64,000 bases of DNA, taken from Chloroflexota bacterium (GTDB lineage: Bacteria > Chloroflexota > UBA6077 > FW602-bin22 > CADDYW01). Positions 1 through 7,494 of the stretch are shown piece after piece. The stretch is taken from positions 1-64,000 of the forward strand of contig CADDYW010000006.1 in assembly GCA_902810745.1 (NCBI GenBank), given 5' to 3'. A program made the translations under genes and the position numbers. The notes under the pieces are model-generated. The model did not search any database. It was not told the origin of the DNA and saw only the letters and a program-made list of their open reading frames with translations. Each line of letters begins with the position of its first letter. Position 1 is the stretch's first letter.

Positions 1-65
1 GTACCCAGCAGAGCGGCTCGTCGGGTCACGCGATACGGCGATTGTCTCGTGGCTAGGTTCTCCAT
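1..65 (-). CDS. Start of a Tat-signal exported protein (partial)
   Basis: Only the first 21 codons lie in the window; the gene continues beyond base 1. The peptide starts MENLATRQS and contains a T-R-R-A-A-L-L-G stretch, the twin-arginine plus hydrophobic pattern of a Tat signal. A clear ribosome site (AGGAGG at 71-76, complement) sits just upstream of the ATG, and a good promoter lies further upstream. It is the next gene downstream of the ABC importer on the same strand, so another solute-binding or secreted protein is likely. The product itself cannot be named from 21 residues. Confidence 0.6.
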   Translation of the reverse strand, partial: MENLATRQSPYRVTRRAALLG

Positions 66-107
66 GTGCCCTCCTGCTAGCCATGGATACGGGTAACCTT
101 GGTCAGC

Positions 108-136
108 ATCATAGCTAAGTGTATATATAAGATCAA
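108..136 (-). promoter_or_regulatory. Promoter for the partial Tat-signal gene
   Basis: On the minus strand, -35 TTGATC (131-136) and -10 TATGAT (108-113) are separated by exactly 17 bases. Transcription would start about 35 bases before the ATG at 65, leaving room for the AGGAGG ribosome site. This indicates that the partial gene has its own transcript. Confidence 0.55.
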
Positions 137-291
137 TAGCGTCCGATATGGCAGGTGAAAAAGATTTTATCAAGGCTCAGAACGCGACTCGCGCGGCGCG
201 AGGTCTCGGTTGGCGTGGGGTGCCGTCTGCACGTACCCGGGAAGGTCTGCAGAGCCAGTCACCGGGCGCGAGGATAGAGAGGATAGAAATG

Positions 292-332
292 AGATGGGCG
301 AAACCGGCGGGTTTAGCCCGTTTCGCCCATCT
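292..332 (-). terminator. Hairpin after the ABC importer operon
   Basis: There is a perfect 13-base inverted repeat (292-304 and 320-332) with a 15-base loop, 60 bases past the stop of the solute-binding protein gene. On the minus strand it is followed by a pyrimidine-rich stretch rather than a clean T-run. It is the best candidate for the end of the importer transcript and separates it from the next promoter. Bases 137-291 and 333-391 show nothing else. Confidence 0.5.
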
Positions 333-391
333 GGCCGTGTTCTGGCTGACTCCGCCAGAGCGGAGAGGTGTCGTCGCGGTACCTCGAGCTG

Positions 392-1897
392 CTAGCCCGA
401 GTAGATCTGCTTGAGAGCCTTTACCGCGTCGGCGATGGTTTGATCGGCAGTCTGCTGACCGGTCGCGTAGCGAGTAAACATGTCAGTGACGATGTGCAGG
501 TCGAGCGCCTTGTTGGCTTCGACAGTATTGGGCCCCGGATAGCCCGGAATCTGCACGTACTTCACCGCGTCCTGGATGCCCTTGGTCTTATCGTTCTCGC
601 TGAGCACCGGAAGTGGCGGCTCCTGGAGCTTGGCTTCGAACGGAAGGTCGTATCCCTGGCTGGCCACGAAGCTCTGTGGCCACTGCTGCTTGTAGTCGAC
701 CAGGAAAGCCTTCGCGGCATCGACGTTCTTGGAGAAGTTCCATACGCCGTAGATCGTCCACTGCGGACTCATGATCCTCCCGGCCGGACCCTTGAGCGGC
801 AACCCGAGGTACACATTCTTGAACAGGCTGGCGTTCTGCTGCTCGATCGTTCGATACGCGCTGATCGGGTTGTAGATCCAGCAGCCCTTGCCAGAAGCGA
901 GATACTGGTTATTCGAGGCGTCGTCCCAGGAGAGGACTTCGTTAGTCATCGCCTTCTGGTACAGCTCTTTCATGTACTCGAGCGCCGCGCGCGTCTCCTT
1001 GGAGTCGATGGCGATCGTCTTCCCGTCTTCCTCGACCTCCTTGCCGCCAAACGACCAGAGGATACTGCGCTGCGTCATCTCGCCATCCGAGGTGTTTGAG
1101 AGGGCGGTGCCGACGGGGTTACCCATCGCCTTCGCTTTCTCTCCGCCTTTGAGCAGATCATCCCAGGTGTCTGGCCCATTCGGGAATCCGGCCTTTTCGA
1201 AGACATCCTTGCGATAGCTGCTGAGGAAGGGGACCAGGAAATCGGGCATGGCCTTCCATTTACCGTTAACTAGACAGAGGGCCTCGGCAGGTTTCGTCCA
1301 CCCACCGTACTTGTCCCCGATCTGCTTGACGATGTCGCTGACGTCGACAAGCAGCTCGTCGTACAGGCGGGGCCCACCCTGCGCGAACCAGCCAAAGACA
1401 TCGTGCCCGCTCCTGGACTGTGCTTCGGCCGCGGATCGGGCCGGAAGCTGGGCGATCGCCAGGTGATCGATCGTGACCTTGACGCCGTTCTTCTGGCCCC
1501 AATCGGCGGCGAACTTATCGAACCAGGTATCGAACGCTGGGACGAAGTGACTCCACTGGATGACCTTCAGCTCACCGCTCAGCTTCTTCTGCGCCGCGGG
1601 CGCTGTCGTCGCAGCAGGCTGTGGCGTCGCGGTCGCGGCTGTCTGCGGCGTTGCTGCCGCGGTCGTCGCCGTCGGCGCGGCGGCTGCTGGAGCAGCACTG
1701 GTCGGAGTCGGAGCTGCTGGCTGTGACGCAGGTGCGGCTTGCGTGACGGTTGTCGGGGTGGGCGCTGCACCTCCACCGGAGCACGCCGCGAGCAGGAGAC
1801 TTCCCGTCGTCGCTGCGCCCAGGCATCCCAGGGTTTGCAGGAGTGCGCGTCGGCTCAGGCTGCGAGGTGTCCAAGGTGCTTGTGCGCGATCTGCCAT
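392..1897 (-). CDS. Extracellular sugar-binding lipoprotein of an ABC importer
   Basis: 501 aa. The N-terminus has S-R-R-A-L-L-Q (Tat-type) followed by a hydrophobic stretch and the lipobox L-A-A-C, so it should be exported folded and lipid-anchored. A long Ala/Pro/Thr-rich linker (about residues 40-105) precedes the family 1 extracellular solute-binding domain, recognisable by the segment around GELKVIQWSHFVPAFD and by its C-terminal layout. It follows two permease genes on the same strand, so it delivers a carbohydrate or polyol to that pore. The substrate cannot be read from sequence. It is the last gene of the operon, which is not the usual order. A GGGAGGG motif about 12 bases before the ATG serves as ribosome site. 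Confidence 0.88.
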   Translation of the reverse strand: MADRAQAPWTPRSLSRRALLQTLGCLGAATTGSLLLAACSGGGAAPTPTTVTQAAPASQPAAPTPTSAAPAAAAPTATTAAATPQTAATATPQPAATTAPAAQKKLSGELKVIQWSHFVPAFDTWFDKFAADWGQKNGVKVTIDHLAIAQLPARSAAEAQSRSGHDVFGWFAQGGPRLYDELLVDVSDIVKQIGDKYGGWTKPAEALCLVNGKWKAMPDFLVPFLSSYRKDVFEKAGFPNGPDTWDDLLKGGEKAKAMGNPVGTALSNTSDGEMTQRSILWSFGGKEVEEDGKTIAIDSKETRAALEYMKELYQKAMTNEVLSWDDASNNQYLASGKGCWIYNPISAYRTIEQQNASLFKNVYLGLPLKGPAGRIMSPQWTIYGVWNFSKNVDAAKAFLVDYKQQWPQSFVASQGYDLPFEAKLQEPPLPVLSENDKTKGIQDAVKYVQIPGYPGPNTVEANKALDLHIVTDMFTRYATGQQTADQTIADAVKALKQIYSG

Positions 1898-1948
1898 GGC
1901 GATACCTAACCCTCCCGATTACAGTTGATATTCTCACTGGTACCACCG

Positions 1949-1980
1949 AGCGGGTTTTGCGAGCCGAAGCGCAACCCGCT
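1949..1980 (-). other. Intercistronic hairpin before the binding-protein gene
   Basis: The 8-base arms at 1949-1956 and 1973-1980 are perfectly complementary. An inner GCG/CGC pairing extends the stem with a two-base bulge. No T-run follows. It lies between permease and binding-protein genes, where such stems often protect the mRNA or tune relative expression; that role is inference. Confidence 0.35.
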
Positions 1981-2849
1981 CATTTGACCGCTCCACCGGT
2001 CAGTCCCGCGACGAAGTGATCCAGGAAAAAGTTGTAAACAATTGCGACGGGAATTCCCACGAGCAAGGCCCCAGCCATCAACGAGCCCCAGTAATACACG
2101 TCACCCCGCACCAGATCGGTGGTCACGCCCAGGGTGACCGTCTTTTCCGCCGAACTGGAGACGAATGTCAGAACGTAAATGAACTCCTGCATGGACAGGG
2201 TAAAGGCAAAGATGATCAAGCTGAGAATCCCCGGTGTGCTGACCGGAAGGACGACCCGGATCGCGGCGCCGAGCCGGCTGCAGCCATCGGTTCGCGCCGC
2301 TTCCTCGATCTCTCTCGGTACAGTCTTGAAGAAGCCAGACATCAGCCAGACGCAGAATGGGATCGTGAAGGTCGGGTACACCACGACCAGCGACCAGCGT
2401 GAATCCTGCAGCCCTAGCTGTACGACAACCTGCGACAAGGGGATGAAGAGCAGTGACGATGGTACGAGATACGTCAAGAAGATCACAATACTGAGGGTAG
2501 TGGAACCCGGGAACTGTAGCCGCGCCAGGGAGTAGCCGGCGGGAACGGCGACGACCAGGGTGATCAGTACAACCAGAACGGAGACTTCGACGGTGTTCAC
2601 GACCCAGACAACGAACTCGGTGTGATTGAACAGCACGTCGAAGTTCGCCAGGGTGGGGGAGTGCTTGAACCAGAACGGAATCGCATCTTCGGGATACAGG
2701 TCGGCATCCTGCTTGATCGCTGTGATTACCATCCAGACGATCGGGAAGGCAAGGACCACGACGAAAGACCAGACGCCGACATGAATGAGCACGTGCTCGA
2801 CACGCCGACGAAACTCGTCCGAGGGACGGAACGTCTCAGCGATGCTCAC
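1980..2849 (-). CDS. ABC sugar transporter permease, MalG/UgpE type
   Basis: 289 aa inner-membrane permease with six predicted membrane segments. The cytoplasmic ATPase-docking loop (EAA motif) is visible around EIEEAARTDGCSRLGAAIRV, about residues 180-200. The GTG start at 2849 is preceded by GAGG located in the end of the upstream permease gene; only four bases separate that stop from this start, so translation is probably coupled. With the preceding permease it forms the heterodimeric channel of a CUT1-type carbohydrate importer. No ATPase gene is present in the window, so a shared MsmX-like ATPase is likely elsewhere. Confidence 0.9.
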   Translation of the reverse strand: MSIAETFRPSDEFRRRVEHVLIHVGVWSFVVVLAFPIVWMVITAIKQDADLYPEDAIPFWFKHSPTLANFDVLFNHTEFVVWVVNTVEVSVLVVLITLVVAVPAGYSLARLQFPGSTTLSIVIFLTYLVPSSLLFIPLSQVVVQLGLQDSRWSLVVVYPTFTIPFCVWLMSGFFKTVPREIEEAARTDGCSRLGAAIRVVLPVSTPGILSLIIFAFTLSMQEFIYVLTFVSSSAEKTVTLGVTTDLVRGDVYYWGSLMAGALLVGIPVAIVYNFFLDHFVAGLTGGAVK

Positions 2850-2853
2850 CGGA

Positions 2854-3831
2854 TTAGACCTCGCGAGCCTGGAGTAGACGCAGGAGCCAGTACGAGATCA
2901 CCAGGACGACCGGGAAGAGGAAGAGCGAGATAGCGGCGCCGTGACTGAGAGCAGTCGAGCGGATGCCGACCTGAAAGGCCAGCGATGAGAGGACGTGGGT
3001 GCTGTTGACCGGTCCGCCGCCGGTGAGAAGGTAGACGACGGTCATATCGGTCAGGGTGAACACCACGGAGAACAGAAGGGCGACGAACAGAATTGGCGCG
3101 ATAAACGGGACGATGATGTCATTCCAGCGATGCCAGAAGTTCGCGCCGTCGAGGCGGGCGGCCTCGATCAGCTCCTGGGGAACGGCGGTCAAACCGGCCA
3201 TGACGATGATCGCCGAGAATGGCACCCCACGCCAGACGTTCACCGCCGCAATCGACCAGAGAGCCAGACCCGGGTCTCCGAGATAGTTCGGCTTGTTGAG
3301 GTTGGTGAAGATGCCCACGTGCACGAGCACCCAGTTAATCACCGAATATTGCGAATCGAACATCCAGCGCCAGGCAATGACGCTGATCGCGATGGGAATG
3401 GCCCACGGGATCATGACCAGGGACCGGGCAAGCGCGCGCCCTTTGAAGGACTGAACAAGCAGGAACGCGAGTACCGTTCCCAGGATGAGCTTCGAAACCT
3501 CGGTACTGAGGGTCAGGAGAATCGTGTTACGAAGAGCGGTCTGAAAGATGCTGCTTTCCCACGCCCAGGAAAAGTTTTCGATGCCGACAAACTTGGAGTT
3601 GGCCGAGAGACCGACGGTCTGGTTCGTGAGTGCGATCCAGATAGCCAGCACGAAGGGGTAGCCAACCAGCAGGACAATATACAGGACCGCCGGTAAAAGC
3701 AGAATGTAGCCCAGTAAGACTTCGCGTTCGAGCCAGGGAAGGCCGTGGTACCTGATTCTCGCCGGGGAAAGAGCGCCAGCAAGTGGGTTGATTGCGGAAT
3801 GGTCAGCGGATGCAGGGCGACGCTCGCTCAC
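2854..3831 (-). CDS. ABC sugar transporter permease, MalF/UgpA type
   Basis: 325 aa, six membrane segments, with the EAA loop around PQELIEAARLDGANFWHRW. The reading frame stays open to 4095, but GTG at 3831 is the supported start: AGGAGG lies nine bases upstream, and a strong promoter at 3867-3896 lies downstream of the other in-frame starts (3882, 4095), which therefore cannot be transcribed from it. This is the first gene of the importer operon (permease, permease, binding protein). Confidence 0.88.
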   Translation of the reverse strand: MSERRPASADHSAINPLAGALSPARIRYHGLPWLEREVLLGYILLLPAVLYIVLLVGYPFVLAIWIALTNQTVGLSANSKFVGIENFSWAWESSIFQTALRNTILLTLSTEVSKLILGTVLAFLLVQSFKGRALARSLVMIPWAIPIAISVIAWRWMFDSQYSVINWVLVHVGIFTNLNKPNYLGDPGLALWSIAAVNVWRGVPFSAIIVMAGLTAVPQELIEAARLDGANFWHRWNDIIVPFIAPILFVALLFSVVFTLTDMTVVYLLTGGGPVNSTHVLSSLAFQVGIRSTALSHGAAISLFLFPVVLVISYWLLRLLQAREV

Positions 3832-3866
3832 GCGTCCTAGCCTCCTCACGGCCGAGTCTGGCGCAC

Positions 3867-3896
3867 AGTCTAGCAGTACCATGGCCTCGAAGTCAA
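3867..3896 (-). promoter_or_regulatory. Promoter of the ABC importer operon
   Basis: -35 TTGACT (3891-3896), an 18-base spacer and -10 TAGACT (3867-3872) on the minus strand. The predicted start near 3860 gives a leader of about 29 bases containing AGGAGG. It lies back to back with the promoter of the receiver-like gene. Confidence 0.6.
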
Positions 3897-3945
3897 CAAT
3901 TCTGGTCCAATATGTCGCGCGTTGAGCAATATGCCCAAGTTCGAA

Positions 3946-3976
3946 TTGGCAGCGTCCTGCTGGCGTCTGGTATAGT
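3946..3976 (+). promoter_or_regulatory. Promoter of the receiver-like gene; leaderless transcript likely
   Basis: -10 TATAGT at 3971-3976 with a TTGGCA -35 at 3946-3951 (a long 19-base spacer). Only six bases separate the -10 box from the ATG at 3983, so RNA would begin at or next to the start codon. No ribosome site is present. Confidence 0.45.
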
Positions 3977-3982
3977 ATTCCT

Positions 3983-4381
3983 ATGCCCGTTTCGATTCTG
4001 GTTCTTGCCTCTGACCCCGATAGCCGGAACACGCTGCGCCGGATTGGCGAAGAGTTCGGTCGCGTCGTCACGACGAGTAAGCCAGCGCTGGCCATTTATC
4101 TCGCCGCCGTGCACGAGCCGCGCGTCGCGATCGTGGATTTCGATGCGGTGCCTCCTGGTGGTCGATCCGGGCTGGTCTCGACCCTTCGCGATCGATTTCG
4201 CAGTGCGGTCATTGGCGTCGGGGCCCCGACGACGGTCGAGGACGTCGCCGCCCTCGGCCTCGCAGCCATCGTCGAAAAACCGGTCAGTGGTGGGAGGTTG
4301 ATCAGCGCGGTCGGGCAGATCCTCGACGGACGAGTCGGCGAGTCAGCCGACGCGCGCGATACGCCTGACGGCGCGACATAA
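3983..4381 (+). CDS. Stand-alone response-regulator receiver-like protein
   Basis: 132 aa. The fold pattern matches a CheY-type receiver: a hydrophobic first strand (SILVLASDPDS), a central Asp in V-A-I-V-D-F-D (about residue 49) as candidate phosphoacceptor, and a Lys in V-E-K-P near residue 96. There is no output domain and no kinase nearby, so it would act through protein contact. The start lacks a ribosome site and sits directly after a -10 box. Its acidic pocket is weaker than in classical receivers (D-P-D only), so phosphorylation is not certain. Confidence 0.6.
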   Translation: MPVSILVLASDPDSRNTLRRIGEEFGRVVTTSKPALAIYLAAVHEPRVAIVDFDAVPPGGRSGLVSTLRDRFRSAVIGVGAPTTVEDVAALGLAAIVEKPVSGGRLISAVGQILDGRVGESADARDTPDGAT

Positions 4382-4497
4382 CTTCGCACCTACCTGGAGA
4401 TCGCGAGCCGGCTGGGGATTGCCGGGTCTGACGGCACGGCCCTCTGGGGATCGAGCCTCAACGCACCGTCAGGCGGACGGACGATCTCGAGATCTCC

Positions 4498-4516
4498 CCG
4501 GTGCCGATGGCACCGG
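4498..4516. terminator. Short GC hairpin between convergent genes
   Basis: Perfect 8-base stem (4498-4505 with 4509-4516) and a 3-base loop, between the receiver-like gene and the SCP2-like gene, which converge here. There is no T-run on either side. The rest of 4382-4627 shows nothing recognisable. Confidence 0.3.
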
Positions 4517-4627
4517 TGCCCCGTCAGGGCGGGGGGTCGGTGGTGTCCCCAGGATCCTCTACACCGGGGGTGGGGTTGCGCGGGGACGTTGCCGAGAATC
4601 CCCCTGATTGCGCGCTAGGGCTGGTCG

Positions 4628-5581
4628 TCAATCGCCGCCGAGCAGGCTTTCGAGGAATCCTTCGACCAGCATTCCGGCTGCCTCACCGCCGATACCACGG
4701 AAGTGACCGGTCGCACCAGGCCCCAGCATGCCGAGAATCACCGCGTAGTGCTCGGCACCGGGCACCGCGCTGAGCGCGGTACGGATCGCCTCGAGCTTTT
4801 GCGCTCGCGAGGCACCGGGCGGGAGACCTGCGACGGCCTTCTGAATCGCCGTCTTCGCGTCTTCGAGGCTCGCGCGCCCCTCGGCCGAGCCGACGCTCTC
4901 TCGCAGTGCCCGGGCGATCGCTGCCTGACGCCCCTGACGGGTGAGGTTCGGATTATCTCGCACGACGCGTAGGACCTCGGCCAGCGCCTCACCTGGCAGA
5001 AGCGCCTGGCCTTGCGCGGCGTCATCCGAATCGGCGGCGGCCGCATCGTCGCCAGCGGTCGCGGTCTCCTGGATCGACACGCGCGCAGCCTGGTGCACTG
5101 GTCGGCGGCGCGAGGGATCCACCGGGCCAGAGAACTCGTCGTCGAGCCGCATAAGGATCACGTTATCGCCCTCGACCCGCAGGTTTCCCTTCAGGTATGC
5201 GCTGTTGAAGCTCGTTCGTTTCGCCGCCAGGTCGATCCAGCTCTCGGCGCTCGCGCGGACGGTCAGAGGAGCATTCTCCGCTATTCCCTGGAGCAGCGTA
5301 CACTCGCCGTTATTCAGATCAAAGTGCCAGTCGGCCGGAGTGTGATCTTCGATTCGCGCCTGAACGACCGTCGAGAGATTGCCAGTCTCCTTCGGGCGCA
5401 CGCACGTCGCCAGGTCCGCCAGCGCCTCTTCGACGTTGCGCGAAGGCGGGGCAGGGGGTGGTGTCGCCAGAGCGCCTCTCGGAGACGGCAGCGATCGGCT
5501 CGGGGTCCTGGCCGCGAAGAGACCGCGCGCCACCAGGAAGACGACGACCAGGATGATGACGAGGATCACGATAGTGGACAC
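4628..5581 (-). CDS. Membrane-anchored SCP2-like lipid-binding protein
   Basis: 317 aa. Residues 3-24 form one strongly hydrophobic helix that should anchor the protein, followed by a Pro-rich linker. Residues about 50-150 resemble the SCP2 sterol-carrier domain: the pattern D-W-H-F-D-L-N-N-G-E-C, then A-P-L-T-V-R-A-S-A-E-S-W-I-D-L, then L-K-G-N-L-R-V-E-G-D-N. The C-terminal half is mostly helical with a Gly/Leu-rich end and is not recognised. The GTG start at 5581 has AGGTGA seven bases upstream. It lies 195 bases downstream of mutL on the same strand, with no functional link evident. Binding of a lipid or other hydrophobic ligand at the membrane is inference. Confidence 0.6.
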   Translation of the reverse strand: MSTIVILVIILVVVFLVARGLFAARTPSRSLPSPRGALATPPPAPPSRNVEEALADLATCVRPKETGNLSTVVQARIEDHTPADWHFDLNNGECTLLQGIAENAPLTVRASAESWIDLAAKRTSFNSAYLKGNLRVEGDNVILMRLDDEFSGPVDPSRRRPVHQAARVSIQETATAGDDAAAADSDDAAQGQALLPGEALAEVLRVVRDNPNLTRQGRQAAIARALRESVGSAEGRASLEDAKTAIQKAVAGLPPGASRAQKLEAIRTALSAVPGAEHYAVILGMLGPGATGHFRGIGGEAAGMLVEGFLESLLGGD

Positions 5582-5775
5582 TATTTCTTCACCTCGAATG
5601 TGCCCGTCACGGTGCGTCAGGTTGAATCGTCCAGTTCGATCCCCGGCCTATCCGCATCGGACTTCCAGCTTAGGGGATACTGCCACGAACTTCAAGAGAA
5701 GAATGTCTCGCCGGTGACAGGTGATTCTCCAGCCGCGCGCCCCACCAGGCGGCGTCTTTCCAGCGGATCCGCGCC

Positions 5776-7470
5776 TTACCAGTCGAACTGGCGCTGGAGA
5801 AATCCGCGACTGAGGTGCATGATCAGCGGACTACCGTGCGGGCAGATAGCCGGAGCGCTCGTCTCGGCCAGATCGTGGATGAGGTGCTCCATCTCCGACC
5901 GCTCCAGTGGCCGATTCCGCCGGATGGCGGCGCGACAGGCGAGTGACGCCAGGAGCTGCTCACGCCAGCCCTCGCCCTCGCGCGCGGCCTCTTCGAGGAG
6001 AAACTGAATGTGGACGGCCATGCTCTCCTGCAGTGGCACCAGGGGTACGGCGCGCACGAGAAAGTCTCGTCCTCCGATGCGCTGGCAGCTGAAGCCGAGC
6101 TCCTCCAGATTCGACAATCGCTCCTCGAGGACCCGAGCCTGGTGGGGCTTGAGCTCGAGGACGACCGGTTCGAGAAGTGCCTGCCCGCTCACCCCGTGCT
6201 CACCGTTTCGCCGCAGCCTCTCATAGATGATGCGCTCGTGTGCCCGGTGCTGATCGATCAGGAAGATACCGCGCTCGCCTTCAGCCAGGATGAGCGACTC
6301 GTGTATCTGCGTCAGAACATGCAGGTCGCGCAGGCGGTCGGGCGTAAGCTCGTCGCCAGGGGTTACACGCCACCCTGTCTCGAATCGCTCTGCCAGGCGC
6401 CGACGCGGCATCGGCAGTCGATACTGGCCGCCCGCGTAAGAGAGATCGTCGATGTCGGGGGGATGGACCGGCGCGCGCCCCAGCAGGTCGTGGATCGCCC
6501 GGGCAAGTGCGGCCGCAACCTCCTGCTCTCGCGTCAGTCGTACCTCGGTCTTGGCGGGGTGGACGTTCTGATCGAGCTCACTCGGGGGGACGTCGAGGAC
6601 GAACACCGCGATCGGGTGACGGCCTCGTGGGAGATACGGCCGATAGGCACTCTCGATGGCAGCGAGGAGCCCGCGGCAGGTGGCCCAGCGGCCGTTGATA
6701 ATGAGCGTGACGTGATCCCGACCCGGTCGCGTCATCGCACGGCCGCTCAGGAAGCCGCGGACCGTGGTGCTGCCGATCTTCAGTGGCCCGATGGGGAGCA
6801 AGCAGCTCGCGACCGTCGACCCGTAGACGTCGGCAATCGCTGTATCCAGGCTCCCACGCCCGCTGGAGCGAAATGACAGCCGCCCGTCGAGTATCAGCGA
6901 CAGACGGAGTGAAGGATGCCCCAGCGTATAGCGCCGGACCAGCTGACCGACGAGCAGAGACTCGCCGCGCCCTCCAGGCAAGAACTTGCGACGCGCGGGA
7001 ACGTTATAGAACAAGTGGCGGACCGTGACGGTCGTTCCACGCTGCCGCGCCGCGCGTGTGCACGTCACGACCTCGCCGCCCCGCAGGACGATTCTCATGC
7101 CACTGTCGTGTGCCTCGTCACGCGTCAGCATCTCCACCTCGGCGACGGCGGCGATACTTGGCAGCGCCTCCCCCCGGAACCCGAGCGTTCGCAAGGTGAG
7201 CAGGTCATCGAGCGAGCTGATCTTGCTCGTCGCGTGGTGACGAAAGGCAAGCTCGACCTCGGCAGGTGCGATCCCGCAGCCATCATCGCCAACGCGGATC
7301 AGCTCCAGGCCACCTTCCCGTAGCTCGATCCGGATCTCGGCAGCGCTGGCGTCGATCGCGTTATCGAGTAGCTCCCGCACCACCGATGCTGGACGGTCGA
7401 TGACCTCGCCCGCGGCAATACGCTGGGATATCTCAGGTGGAAGAACGGCGATTGGGCGTCGTGGAATCAC
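5776..7470 (-). CDS. mutL: DNA mismatch repair protein MutL
   Basis: 564 aa. N-terminal GHKL ATPase: E-L-L-D-N-A-I-D-A near residue 33, D-D-G-C-G-I near 62 and G-F-R-G-E-A-L near 95. The C-terminal half carries the MutL endonuclease signatures D-Q-H-x-x-x-E-x-x-x-x-E (about residue 405), A-C-R and C-P-H-G-S-P, so this is the nicking type of MutL found in bacteria without MutH. The usual Ala of DQHA is Arg here (D-Q-H-R-A-H-E). MutL couples mismatch recognition by MutS to strand incision. The gene begins with GTG 24 bases after mutS, so the two form an operon. Confidence 0.95.
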   Translation of the reverse strand: MIPRRPIAVLPPEISQRIAAGEVIDRPASVVRELLDNAIDASAAEIRIELREGGLELIRVGDDGCGIAPAEVELAFRHHATSKISSLDDLLTLRTLGFRGEALPSIAAVAEVEMLTRDEAHDSGMRIVLRGGEVVTCTRAARQRGTTVTVRHLFYNVPARRKFLPGGRGESLLVGQLVRRYTLGHPSLRLSLILDGRLSFRSSGRGSLDTAIADVYGSTVASCLLPIGPLKIGSTTVRGFLSGRAMTRPGRDHVTLIINGRWATCRGLLAAIESAYRPYLPRGRHPIAVFVLDVPPSELDQNVHPAKTEVRLTREQEVAAALARAIHDLLGRAPVHPPDIDDLSYAGGQYRLPMPRRRLAERFETGWRVTPGDELTPDRLRDLHVLTQIHESLILAEGERGIFLIDQHRAHERIIYERLRRNGEHGVSGQALLEPVVLELKPHQARVLEERLSNLEELGFSCQRIGGRDFLVRAVPLVPLQESMAVHIQFLLEEAAREGEGWREQLLASLACRAAIRRNRPLERSEMEHLIHDLAETSAPAICPHGSPLIMHLSRGFLQRQFDW

Positions 7471-7494
7471 GGCGGCATCCAGACGGAACCCTCG

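Noticed and set aside
148-1099. Plus-strand open frames of 88-243 codons over the start of the window
   Set aside because: They are antisense or intergenic to the solute-binding gene, lack ribosome sites and show no family pattern.
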